From Dasypus novemcinctus (lineage: Eukaryota > Chordata > Mammalia > Cingulata > Dasypodidae): a stretch of 64,000 nt of DNA. The DNA lies in contig NC_092216.1 of assembly GCF_030445035.2 (NCBI RefSeq), forward strand, positions 17,423,405 through 17,487,404, read 5' to 3'. Position numbers and translations under genes: made by a program. This document shows, one piece after another, positions 23,263 through 38,540 of this stretch; positions within the stretch are counted from its first letter, which is position 1, and each line of letters starts with the position of its first letter. The notes under the pieces were generated by a model that was given only the letters and a program-made list of their open reading frames with translations, had not been told where the DNA came from and ran no database searches.

Positions 23263-26059
23263 CATTTTTTAAAAAATATTACATTAAAAATTATGAGGTC
23301 CCCATTCACCCCCACCGCCCCCACCCCACCACTCCCTCCACAGTAACACTCTCCCCCATCATCATGACACATCCATTGCATCTGGTGAGTACATCTCTGG
23401 GCATCACTGCACCCCCATGTTCTGTGATCCACACCATAGCCCACACTCTCCCACGTTCCAACCAGTGGGCCATAGGAGGACATACAATGTCTGGAAATTG
23501 TCCCTGGAGCACCACCCAGGACAACTCCAAGTCCCAAAAATGCCTCCACATCTCATCTCTTCCTCCCATTCCCCGCATCCAGCAGCCACCATGGCCACTT
23601 TTTTCCACACCAATGCCACATTTTCTCAATTATTAACCACAATAGTTCATGAATAGAATATCATTAAGTCCACTCTAATCCTTACTGTATTCTTTCCTAT
23701 GGACGTTGGCTTGGTTGTGTACATTCCAAATCTATGTCAAGAGGGGGCTTCGATTCCATATGGATACTGGATGCAATCCTCCTGCTTTCAGTTGTAGGCA
23801 ACCTAGGCTCCATGGTATGGTGGTTGACATTCTTCAACTCCATATTAGCTGAGTGGGGTAAGTCCTATAAATTAGAGTGTAGGAGCTGAAGTCTGTTGAG
23901 GCTCAGGGCCTGGCTATCATATTGTCAGTCCAGAGATTCAAATCCCTTAGATATATCTTAAGCCCCAGCACAAACTACAATTCCAGTAAAGTAGCAAAAG
24001 TGATCCCATCTGAGTCCAGCTCCATGATGCAGAAACGCCAGCTCCAAAGAAGGGCCAACTGACATGGCAGTGAGCTCCATTTGCCATTTACCATGACCAT
24101 AGAACCATGGGTCTTTTTAGCCATCAAAAGAACCAATACCTGGGGTTATATCTACTTTATCTGTCTCTGAGACTCTGCTCTGATGTGCATAAAGGCAATC
24201 CTTCTGAAAACCTCCAGACTCTTTTTTAGAGACTCATAGCCATATAAATGATTTGTCCTTTCCATTTCCCCCTTACTTTGGGTCAAAAAGCATTTTTAAC
24301 TCCTGTTATTGTATGTAGACAGGGATATTCTGCTGGTCCATGTTGAACCTTTAATTCAAGGTCATTTTCTAGTTATGTCATCAGCTGGTACTTGGTAGTG
24401 ATCCCTCGGTGCCAGGGAGGCTCATCCCCAGGTGTCATGTCCCACGCTGGGGGCAAGGCATTGCATTTACATGCTGAGTTTGGCTTTGAGACCAGCCACA
24501 TTCGAGTAACACGGAGGCTGTCAGAAGGGAACTCTTAGGCACAGTGCTGCTCTAGGCCTTGTTCTTATTTCAGGTGTATAGGCTCACAAGCATCTTCATT
24601 AGTATCAGGGGCTCACTGTTGGAACCTCATTCCTTCCTGGTCCTTACAGTTGCACCTGGGGGAATTCTGCTGCTCCCCTAGGGACCATGACAGAGCCCCC
24701 CCTGGCCAGGAACCCAGTACCACCCCAGCTGTTGTTTTTAATTGTTTCCACTATGAGTATATCCAAGTATTTCCATGCACCCTGGACACATGCCCTGTAT
24801 AACTCCCTGTCAACCATATATCACCTGTCAATAGCATTCCATACCAGTATTCCTCCGCTGCCATTGTTGAACCATTCTGTGATCCAAAACTTCCTGAAAA
24901 GTAAAGCTCAATATAATGTCATGTCCCTTACTAGTAAAATGGAATATAGCGATGAGTTTAAAGGTTAGATATAGAATACATATTGATTTGGAAAAATTCT
25001 ACATCCTATTTTTTCTTTCCTTTTTTCCTCTAATTATTGAGCTTCTCTTCACAAGAGCCTTAGATCACAGTAATTCATATATACAATATACAGAATTCCC
25101 ACATATCCAATATAAAACCCTTTCCCTTCCACAGCAATAATCTTTTAACTTATTCATATCATATTTACTGAAACTGATGTACAGATATTGAGACAATAGC
25201 TTTCAAACAAGTAACATTTGTGTTTACCTTGTGGTTTATACTTTAGGCTATACAGTTTTCTAGATTTTTTAGTTATCCTATGTTTTACATTATGGTTTTC
25301 ATTATTAGTCTGTCGTCCCCTATATGTTTTTGGTGTAATATTATATGTTTTATATCCATCCTTATGTACTCTTGTGAAACACTTCTTTTGCCCTCACATT
25401 TACTTCAGTTCCATCTATTCAATATCTATTTCCCCCTCCCCTTGGGGGCCACAGTGACAGTCAATCTTCATTTCTTGAGGAGCCATGTTCAGAGATACTT
25501 GCAACAGTGTTGAGGGCTTGACTTGCTCAACTGCCCTAATGCCCTGGGAGCCAAACTTTCTCTTGAGAGATACAGTTCCCTCTATTTGATGGCATTAGTC
25601 CTCCCCAGGATGTGGATATACCTTCACTCTCATTATATGGGTCTCTACCCAATGGTATAACCCACTCTGGCAAAATGAGCAGGAATCTGTCCTGCGTCAG
25701 ATTATCCCCTTTGAGTATCTTAAACATTTAACTTTCCTAAGTATATTTTGAAAAGGTTTTCTAAGCATTATACTCTCAACTAACACCTGACAATCTCCTA
25801 TGTTTGTATTTTGCCCCACCCTCCCCCTAATTTCTTGGGCAATATTACACATCTGCCCACCCCTAGCCACCCTCAAACCCGCAAAGCCCCAACCAAAGGT
25901 AACCCTATGCCCCATTTTATCTCTTCCATGTGCACATACTTACCGCCAGCTTATCATAGATTTCACCCATGTAGATGTCAGCTTACATCCTTCCTCTACC
26001 CCCCGATTTCCTGTAAGCCTATCTTCCAGTCTCTAGCTCTCTGAGGCAGCTTGCTTATT
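23263..26059 (-). repeat. L1 3'UTR (about 2.8 kb), minus strand
   Basis: 3'UTR of the large L1 that extends to 32907. The A-rich end is complemented at 23265-23290. The block order matches the 4905-8284 copy without its LTR, so the length is a feature of this L1 lineage and not of one insertion. Confidence 0.78.
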
Positions 26060-29860
<3,801 letters not shown>

Positions 29861-29989
29861 GGAGTTGTGTTTGTCATATTTTGGTGTGGTTTTTTTTTTT
29901 GCCTTTTTTTCTTCTCTCTTTGTCTTTTTTGTTGCTCTTACACTCTCCTCTAACTCTGATTTTCCTGTTTTTCCTTTCTTCCTGCAGAA

Positions 29990-30860
29990 CTCCCTTTAGA
30001 ATTTCTCGAAGGGGAGGTTTCTTGTTGGCATACTCTTTCAATTTCTGTTTATCAGTGAATATTTTGAACTCTCCATCATTTTTGAATGCTAGTTTAGCTG
30101 GATAGAGTATTCTTGGTTGGAAATTTTTTTTCCTTTAGTACCTTGACTATATCATACCACTGTCTTCTTGCCTCCATGGTTTCAGATGTGAAATGAGCAC
30201 TTAATCTTATGGAACTTCCCTTGTATGTGTTGGTTTTCTTTTCTCTTTCTGCTTTTAGAATTTTCTCTTTGTCTTGAGCGTTGGATAATTTGACAAGTAT
30301 ATGTCTTGGGGTGGGCCTGTTGGGGTTTATGATGTTTGGGGTGCACTGTGCTTTTTGGATATGTACATCTGTTTCTTTCAGTAGATTTGAGAAGTTTTCA
30401 GCCATTATTTCCTGCAACACTCATTCTGACACCTTTCCCTTCTCTTCTCCTTGTGGGATGCCTATAATACGTATGTTTGTGTGTTTTGCATTGTCATTCA
30501 GGTCCCTAAGTCCTAGCTGGATTTTTTGTATCTTTTCATCAATCAATTCTACTGTTTGATTTCCGATGTACTGTCTTCCACATCACTAATTCTCTGCTCT
30601 GCCTCTTCTAATCTACTGTTATTTGCTGCAAATGTATTTTTGATTTCTTGAACTGTGGTGTTCATTCCCATCATATCTGTTATCTTTTTGCGTATGTCTA
30701 CAATTTCCACTCCAAGTGTTGTCTTCATATTGTTAACCTCTTCCTTTACTTCATTAAATTTGTCTGTCATATATATTCTGAAATCTTTAATTACTTATGT
30801 GAAGTTCTGCTCCCCTTCTTGGTTTTTACTTTGTTCATTGGATTCAGCCATGTTTTCCTG
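29990..30860 (-). pseudogene. L1 ORF1 (RNA-binding protein), disrupted
   Basis: The N-terminal coiled-coil part is at 30549-30770 (heptad-like stretch with VNNMKTTLGVEI and NSRLEEAEQRISDVED). The RNA-binding part is at 30094-30420 (INPNRPTPRHILVKLSN). The two are in different frames, so at least one frameshift lies between them. It sits directly upstream of ORF2, as in all mammalian L1s. Confidence 0.85.
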
Positions 30861-32907
30861 ATTACTGGTTTGGTTTGTAGATTTTTATTGCTGTCTGGTT
30901 ATCATTTTATCATGATGGCTTTAATCAGTTCCTTAGCTTCTTTGTCTATTCTTGGGGATTAATTAGCTGTTGCTTTTGCATATGTGTTATATCTTCTCTT
31001 TGTCACTTTGTTCTTCTTATTCTAATTTCTTATTGCTGGCTGATTTCACTTTGAAGCAAGTATTAGGCCAGGGAATGGCTATTGTTTAAGAAAGGAAAAT
31101 GTGTAAAGTAGTATTGGTAATAAATGTTAACAGAGCAACATTATGAGACCTGGGAGGATGGATATTAGATTCATGTAAGTTGTGTAGGGTTATAGCAGTA
31201 GGTAGAGTACCTATAATGAGGTAGTTGACCTAATATGGGAGGATATGGTATGAATTAAAAAGCTATTTTTTTCGTGAGAGAGGGAAAGAGAAAAGAAAGG
31301 CAATAGTTTCAAGAGTGGGTAAAAGACAGAAAACAAAACAAAGGTATTAGAAATTAAGAGTTAGACAATGGGGGTCAAAGAAAGGGAGGTAGAATATACA
31401 AGAGACAGTAGTTGATGTATGATATCAAAATGTGGGGGAAAGGGGATAGTGTAGGTAGCCTAAATCAATTCACACAGAAATGAGGCAATGGAGGATAAGG
31501 AAACCCAGCAAATGTGAAGTGTTCCCTGCATCACCTATTTTATAATTAAGATAAAATAAAATAAGAAGAGAATGATCAACAAGAGTAAAAAAAAAAAGGG
31601 AAGAAAAAAGAAAGAATAAGGAGATGGGTAAAGGGATGGGAACAAGTAAGAAAAAGAAGAAAAGATATAGAACAATCACAACAGCAACAACAACAAAAAA
31701 ACCCTAAATAACTGAAAAAAAAAAGACTTTGTGAGATACAATGGGGGAAAAGACTAGGAGGTAATACAATGTTAGCAATCAGACAACAAAACAATAAAAT
31801 AAAAATTTAAAAAAAACAAAACAAAAAAGAAAAAACACAAACTTTGAGGGCTAGGATATTCAAGGACCTCAGATGGACCTCAGGGCATGATGGATTCAGG
31901 GATGAAAAGTCTGTGATATTGCAGATTCAAGAGGTGTGAGTCTCTGGGGTGTGGGCCACCAGGGTTAGGGGACTCAGACCTGGCACCCTCAAATCTGATT
32001 AACAGGGAATCTGGGAGCACTGCAGTGCAACACAGCCTTCAGGGATCCCCACAGCTGGGTGCCAGCCCTATGGAGGAGGTCACATCCGCAAACTCTGACC
32101 TATGTGTCAGAATCCCACAATTCACCCTCTCACTTGGGTCTCTTCTGTGGCTGTATCACCAATTCCACTTCAGGACACCTCCCACCCTGTAAGCCCCCAA
32201 AATGGGCACCTGGGGGTACCTCTACCCTGCAGCCAATTTAATGACTCTGCAGATCAGTAGCCAGGCCCAGGGGGTTGGGCTCCAGCCAGAAATGCTGATA
32301 TCAGAGTCCAAAACTGAAATTCCAATGGTTCACAAAATATTCCCCTAATCGGCTTCCAGAAGACTCCCACCCTGCCAGTCCCTGAAACAGCCTCCTGGTG
32401 ATGTCTATTTATTGTGACCAATTTAAGGCCACTGCAGATTGGCAGCTGGCCTTACAGGTGGGGCTCTAGCCAGAAGCGCTATTATTTTTGTCCGCAATCA
32501 AAAATTCCCCTGTCTGTCTCCCCAATAAAACTCCTGTCTGTCTCCCCAAATCAGTCTGTGAAGGCCTCCTGCCCTATTAGCCCCCCAATAACCCACTCAG
32601 GGCTTATGAATTCCCCAGTACCACAGTGCCTCCAGGAATCACCGCAGCAGTGCTGGTGCCATGGCTCTGCCCACCCCAGGAGGGAGCGTCCCACACACAG
32701 CCCCCACCTCCGTGTAATAGAACCTCAATTTTATCTTATACACAAATTTTCTCTGTTACCTTCCCACCAAATTGATGTCCAGACACCTCCTGCCCTGCAA
32801 AATCCCAAAACGGCCTGGTCCCGAAGAGTTTCCAATGCTGCCCAGCTCCTTCTTTGCAGGAGAAATTATCAGGTGCACTCACTCAACCACCATCTTGCCC
32901 CGCCCCC
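30861..32907 (-). promoter_or_regulatory. L1 5'UTR with internal promoter region
   Basis: About 2 kb upstream of ORF1 on the minus strand. It is pyrimidine-rich, then moderately GC-rich toward the 5' end. The outermost bases, read on the minus strand, give a G/C run followed by CAAGATGGTGG (plus-strand complement 32888-32898), the YY1-like start signature of full-length L1s. Possible target duplications tcattttt lie at 23262-23269 and 32912-32919, which would make the whole element about 9.6 kb. Confidence 0.65.
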
Positions 32908-34930
32908 ATCATCATTTTTGTTTATGTGGAGTCAATTGTAACTTCTCCACTTTCATTTCTGATTGTATTGATTTGCATCTTCTCTCTCTTTTATATTCTA
33001 GCTAAGGGTTTACCATTTTTATTCATCTTCTCAGAGAATCAGCTTTTGGTTTGGTTGAATTTCTCTACTGTTGTTTCTTGTATTTTGTTGTTGTTGTTGT
33101 TCTCAATTTCATTTATTTCTGCATTATTCTTTATTATTTCTTTCCTTCCATTTGCTTTGGGATTGGTTTGCTGTTCTTTTTCTAATTTCTCTATAGTTGT
33201 TCAGTTAAATCTTTGAGTTTAGCTCTTTCTGCTTTTTTAAGATAGTCATTTGGGGCCTATAAATTTCCTTCTCAAGATTGTCTTTGCTATATTACATAAG
33301 ATTTGATAAGTTGTATTCTCATTTTCAGTTGTCTCAATATATACACTGATTTCCCTTGCAATTTTTTCTTTAAATCACTGATATTTAGGAGTGTGCTGTT
33401 TAACCTCAACACATTTGCAAATTTACCTTTTTCCTGTCTATTCTTGATTTCCAGTTTCATTCCATTTTGAAATAATAAAGTGCTTTGTGTAATTTCAGTC
33501 TCTTTATATTTATTGAGACCTGCATTGTGCCCTAACATGTGATCTATCCTGGATAAAGATCCCTGGGCACTTGAGAAAGATGTATAACCCAGTGAATTTT
33601 GATGTAGCTTTCTCCATAGGTCTGTTAGGTCTTAATTCATTTATCATATTGTTCAAGTTCTGTTTCTTTGTTAATGTCCTTATTGTTCTGTCTAATGATG
33701 TGAATGGTGTGTTGAAGTCTTCGCTGATTATTATAGAGATTTGTATTCCTACCTTTAGTTTTGCCAGACTTTGTCTCATGTATTTTGAGGCACCCCAGTT
33801 AGGTGTATAGATATTGATGAGTGGTCCATCTTCCTGGTCAACTGTCCATTTTATTAATATATAATGACCTTCTGTATCTCATTACTTTTTCCATTTAAAA
33901 TCTGTTTGATCTGATATTAGTATAGCTATATCTGCCCTTTTTTTGGTTACTATTTGCAATGGAGTATCTTTTTTCAACCTTTTACTTTCATCCAGTTTGT
34001 ATCCCTAGGCTTAGGTGAGTCTCTTTAAGCAGCATATGGATGGCTTATATATATATTTTTATCCATTCTGTCAGCCTGTATCTTTTGATTGGTAAGTTGA
34101 ATCCATTCACATTCAGTGATATGACTGTAAATGCCTTATTTACTTCCACCATTTTATTCATTAGTTTTCTGTCATGTCATATTTTTGTCTGTGTTTTTAC
34201 TCTTTTATTATGCTTTTTGCTATTTTTTCTTCTATACTCTCCTTCAGCTGTATTTCTCCTGTCTTTTTCTTCCAAGTCCTAAACCTTCCTTTAATACTTC
34301 CTGCAAGGCAGATTTTTTTTTTTTTACAAACTCTCTTAGTTTCTGTTCATGAATATTTTATACTTATTTTAATATATGAAGGACAATTTTTTTCTGGATA
34401 AAGAATTCTCACTGGCAGTTTTTCTGTTTCAGTGTTCCAATTGTGTCATATCACTTTTCTTGCCTCCATAGTTTCTGATGAGAAATCCACATTAAATCTT
34501 ACTGGGCATCCCTTATACGTGATGGTTTGCTTCTTCCTTGCTGCTCTCAGAATTTTTCCTTTGACATCAGACATTGAGTAGTATGTCTCTTGGATGAAGA
34601 CTATTTGGATTTATTCTTATTGGGGTACAGTGCACTCCTCTGACATGTAAGTTCATTTTTTTTATGAAAATGGGAAATTTTGTGCTTTTATTTCCTCTAA
34701 TACTTTCCCTGCCCCCTTTCCCTTGTTTTCTACTTCTGGAAATGGTAAGAAACACATGTTGTACTGTTTCATGATGTCATTCAACTCTCTGAGCAATTGC
34801 TTAATTTTTTTCCATTCTTCTCTCTCTCTGTTCTTTTTCCTCTTTAATTTTTGCTGTTTATCTTTAGTATCACTTATTCTTTCTTCTGTCATTTCCAGTC
34901 TGCTCTTATGTTCCTTTAATGTGTTTTTAG
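32908..34930 (-). repeat. Older L1: ORF2 N-terminus and ORF1, minus strand
   Basis: Antisense text of the L1 reverse transcriptase (32910-33240), the endonuclease (pieces at 33287-33538 and 33510-33779, with SEDFNTPFTSLDRT) and ORF1 (34567-34892, a charged helical stretch). It is more diverged than the 23.3-32.9 kb L1 and lacks the ORF2 C-terminal half and 3'UTR at this place. Confidence 0.7.
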
Positions 34931-35346
34931 TATTTTACTTTTATTTTTTATAGATGCTTAGATTACATAAAGGTTGCATTAAAAGGTAAGAGATTCCCTA
35001 CCCCTCCCATACTTTCCCACATTAACAACATGCTTCATTAGTGTAGTACATTTGTTACAATTGATGAACACCTATTGGAGAATTGCCACTAAATGTGGAT
35101 GATAGCTTACATTATAGTTTAATCTCTCTCCTGAACATTTTTGTAGGTTATCACAAGATATATAATAACCTATATTCATCACTGCATTGTCATTCAGGAC
35201 AATTCCAAAGTCCAAAAAAAATGCCACCATATTACCTCTATTTTTATTTTAAAGTTTCTTAGTTTGCATAAATGTTACATAAAAAAATAGGAGATTCCCA
35301 TATGCTCTGCTCCCCACACCTCCCACATTTTCCCACATTAACAACA
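34931..35346 (-). repeat. Two L1 3' ends in tandem, minus strand
   Basis: Two successive antisense L1 3' termini begin at about 34931 and 35225. Each starts T-rich and then has the gttgcat/gttacat, gagattccc and cccacattaacaacat blocks. The second is cut by the retroviral fragment at 35347. Confidence 0.6.
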
Positions 35347-35817
35347 TCCGGGGCTGTGCCCGGGCCTGCCTGGGCCGGCACGCTAAGAAGCCCACAGGGT
35401 CAAGCAGCCGGGACAATTTCTGGGATGGAGAGTCCCTCGGGCCACCAAAAGACATATTGGACAAGACATATGCTTCCAGAATGTGAACGTGGGTTCCTGT
35501 GCTTCCTCCAGAACCCTGCCCAGGGAGCCACACTGGAAGGGCAAGCCAGTGGAACTTACAGGAGGTAGAGTTCCCAGGATGTTGACAATATCCAAAAGAG
35601 GAATTCTGTGAAAATGATATGCTCTGTGAAAGAGTCTCTATAACAGCCTTTCCATTTAAACACAACAGTTTTTCTCCTCCTGTACCAGACACTTTCATGC
35701 ATCTGCTCTCCAGGAGAGAATGGAGTGCCCTCGCTTGGGGGGCCCATGCAGAGGAAGGCAGATTACCCATGACGAGGGTCACTCACCCGAGCTGGACACA
35801 CAGCGTCGATGCAGCAG
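35347..35817 (-). pseudogene. Betaretrovirus-like internal fragment with start of gag
   Basis: On the minus strand, downstream of a primer binding site, a leader of about 60 nt is followed by an open frame beginning MGN (ATG complement at 35768-35770). The first 35 or so residues have the composition of a retroviral matrix protein start (glycine at position 2 for myristoylation, then a helix with LHSLLESRCMKVS). The frame runs on through sequence I cannot assign to gag and into the L1 3' end next to it. The rest of the provirus is missing, and no product is expected. Class assignment rests on the tRNA-Lys-like primer site and this short piece. Confidence 0.55.
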
Positions 35818-35835
35818 GTCCCTGTTTGGGCACCA
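35818..35835 (-). promoter_or_regulatory. tRNA-Lys-like retroviral primer binding site
   Basis: On the minus strand these 18 bases read TGGTGCCCAAACAGGGAC. This differs at two positions from the binding site complementary to the 3' end of tRNA-Lys3. Its place, two bases beyond the LTR end, is exactly where a primer site belongs. Confidence 0.8.
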
Positions 35836-35837
35836 CT

Positions 35838-36170
35838 TGTTGAACTTGAAACCTGCTGGGGTGAGGACAACAGAGATAAACACACTCCGGAGACTGGTTC
35901 AGGACATGAATCTACTTTATTGAGGAAGACCAGCAGCTTTTATAAAAGCACAGCGAGGTGTCAGCTACTGGCAATAGCGCAGTGTGGCTTATGTGTAATT
36001 TTTTAATTGGACAATATGCTAACAGGAAAGGGCAGGGGGGTGGCACTTGACAGCTTCCACTCTCTGCTGGTGTGCCATCTTTAGGGTGTGCCCTAACGTG
36101 TGTACACCTGAGAGTTTGCTCATCTGGCAGTGCACAGCATGGCAAGGTGGCAGGTCTCATCAGCAGCTCT
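35838..36170 (-). mobile_element. 5' LTR of a betaretrovirus-like remnant, minus strand
   Basis: About 333 bp adjoining the primer binding site; the plus-strand start is TGTTGAAC. On the minus strand it carries a TATA-type box (plus strand ttttataaaag, 35937-35947) followed by an AATAAA-type signal (complement at 35917-35923). The far end is uncertain within about 10 bp because it meets an L1 3'UTR at about 36172. No 3' LTR is present in the window, so this is a truncated provirus rather than a solo LTR. Confidence 0.75.
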
Positions 36171-36171
36171 A

Positions 36172-38540
36172 TTCATAGGGAATTTGTGAATGCTCATTTT
36201 GACAGAGTGGGTTATATCATTGGGTAGAGACCCTTATAATGAGAGTGAAGGTATATTCACATCCTGGGGAGGACTGATGCCATCAAATAGAGGGAACTAT
36301 ATCTCTCAAAAGAAATGGTGGCTTCCAGGGCATTAGGGCAGTTGAGCATGTCAAGCCCTCAACACTGTTGCCAGTATATCTGAACATGGCTCTTCAAGAA
36401 ATGAAGATTGACTGTCACTGTGGGCCCTAAGGGGAGGGGGAAAGAGGTATTGAATAGATGGAACCAATGTAACTGTGTGGGCAATAGAAGTGTTTCAAAA
36501 GAGTATGCAAGGATGGATATAAGACATGTAAAATTACACCAAAAATATATAGGGGCTGATAGGCTAAACTGTAAATCATAATGTAAAACAAGATAGCTAA
36601 AAATTTAGAAAATTGTATAGTCTAAAATATAAACCACAATGTAAACACAAATGTTACCTTGTTTGAAAGCTATTGTCTCAATATCTGTACACCAGTTTCA
36701 GTAAAAATGGTATGAATATGTTAAAAGATTATTGCTGTGGAAGAGAAAAGGCTTTATGTTGGATATGTGGGAGTACTGTATATTGTATATATGAATTACT
36801 GTGATCTAAAACTCTTGTGAAGATAAACTTAATAATTAGAAACAAAGAAAAGAACGAGATAGGATGTAGAATTTTTCCAAATTAATATGTATTCTATATC
36901 TAACCTTTAAACTCATCGCTATATTCCATTTTACTATTAAGGGAACCTGGCAATATATTGGGCTTCACTTTTCAGGAAGTTTTGGATCACAGAGAGGTTC
37001 AACAATGGCAGCAGAGGAATACTGGTGTGGAATGTTATTGACAGGGGACACATGGTTAACAGGCAGTTCTCCAGGGCATGTATCCAGGGTACATAAAAAT
37101 GTTTGGATATTTTCATAGTGGAAACAATTAAAAACAACAACTGAGGGAGTGCTGAGCTCCTAGCCAGGGGAGCTCTATCACAGTCCCTAAAGGAACAGCA
37201 ACAATCCCCCAACTGCAACAGCAAAGACCAGAAAAGAATGAAGGTCCAACAATGAGCCCCTGATACAAATGACTATGCTTGTGAGCCTGTGCACCTGAAA
37301 TAAGAACAAGGCCTAGAGCAGAAGTGTGCCTAAGAGTTATACCTGAGTGCTTCTGTGTTGCTCAAATGTGGCTAGTCTTGAAGGCAAACTCAGCATGTAA
37401 ATTTGTTTCATTCCCCCCAGTGTGGGACATGACTCCCAGGGATGGACCTCCCTCATGCCGAGGGATTACTACCAAGTACCAGCTGATGATGTAACTAGAA
37501 AATGACCTTGAATAGAAGGTTCAACTTGGACCAGCAGAATGTCTCTGTCTACATGTAATAACAGGAGTTAAAAATGCTTTTTGACCTAAATCAAGGGGGA
37601 AATGGAAAGGACAAATGAGTTGATATGGTTATGAGTCTCTAAAAAAGAGCCAGGAAGTTATCAGAGGGGTTGCCCTTATACACACCTGAGCAGAGTCCCA
37701 GAGACAGATAAAGTAGATACAACCCCAGGTATTGGTTCTTCTGAGGGATACAGAGACCCACAGATTTTATGGCATGGCAGATGGAGTTCAGTGCCATATC
37801 AGTTGGCCCTTCTTTGGAGTTTGTGTTTCTGTGTGATGGAGGTGGACTCAGATGTGATCTCTTTTCTCAAGCCTTTCCTGTTACTTTACCAGAATTGTAG
37901 TTGGTGCTGGGGCTTAATATATACCCAGGGGATCTGAATCTCTGGACTGACCATATGATAGCCAGGCCCTGATCCTCAACAGACTTTAGCTCCTACACTC
38001 AGGTTTATTGGACTTACCCCACTCAGCTAACATGGAGTTGAAGAAGGTCAACCACTGCACCATGGAGCCAAGAGTGCCTACAACTGAAAGCAGGAGGATT
38101 GCATCCAGCATCCATGTGGAATCTAAGCCCCCTCTTGACATAGATGTGGAATAGACACAACCAATCCAAGGTCCACAGGATGGAGGAATAGAATATGGAT
38201 TAGAGTGGACTTACTGATATTCTATTCATGAACAATTGTGATTAGTAGTCGAAGAAAATGTGGTATTGTTGTGGAGAAAGTGGCCATGGTGGCTGCTGGG
38301 TGTGGGGAATGGGAGGAAGAGATGAGATGTGGAGGCGTTTTTGGGACTTGGAGTTGTCCTGGGTGGTGCTGCAGGGACAATTATTGGACATTGTAGGTCC
38401 TCCCATGGCCCACTGGATGGAATGTGGGAGAGTGTGGTCTATGAAGTGAACCATTGACCATGGGGTGCAGCAATGCTCAGAGATGTATTCACCAAATGCA
38501 ATGAATGTCTCATGAAAAAAAAAAAAAACAAAAAAACAAA
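36172..38540 (+). repeat. L1 3'UTR, plus strand, with A-rich tail
   Basis: Sense copy of the long L1 3'UTR. It is collinear with 18600-22140 without that copy's LTR, and is truncated at the 5' side by the ERV fragment. It ends in an interrupted A run at 38514-38542, the best-preserved 3' tail in the window. Confidence 0.75.
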
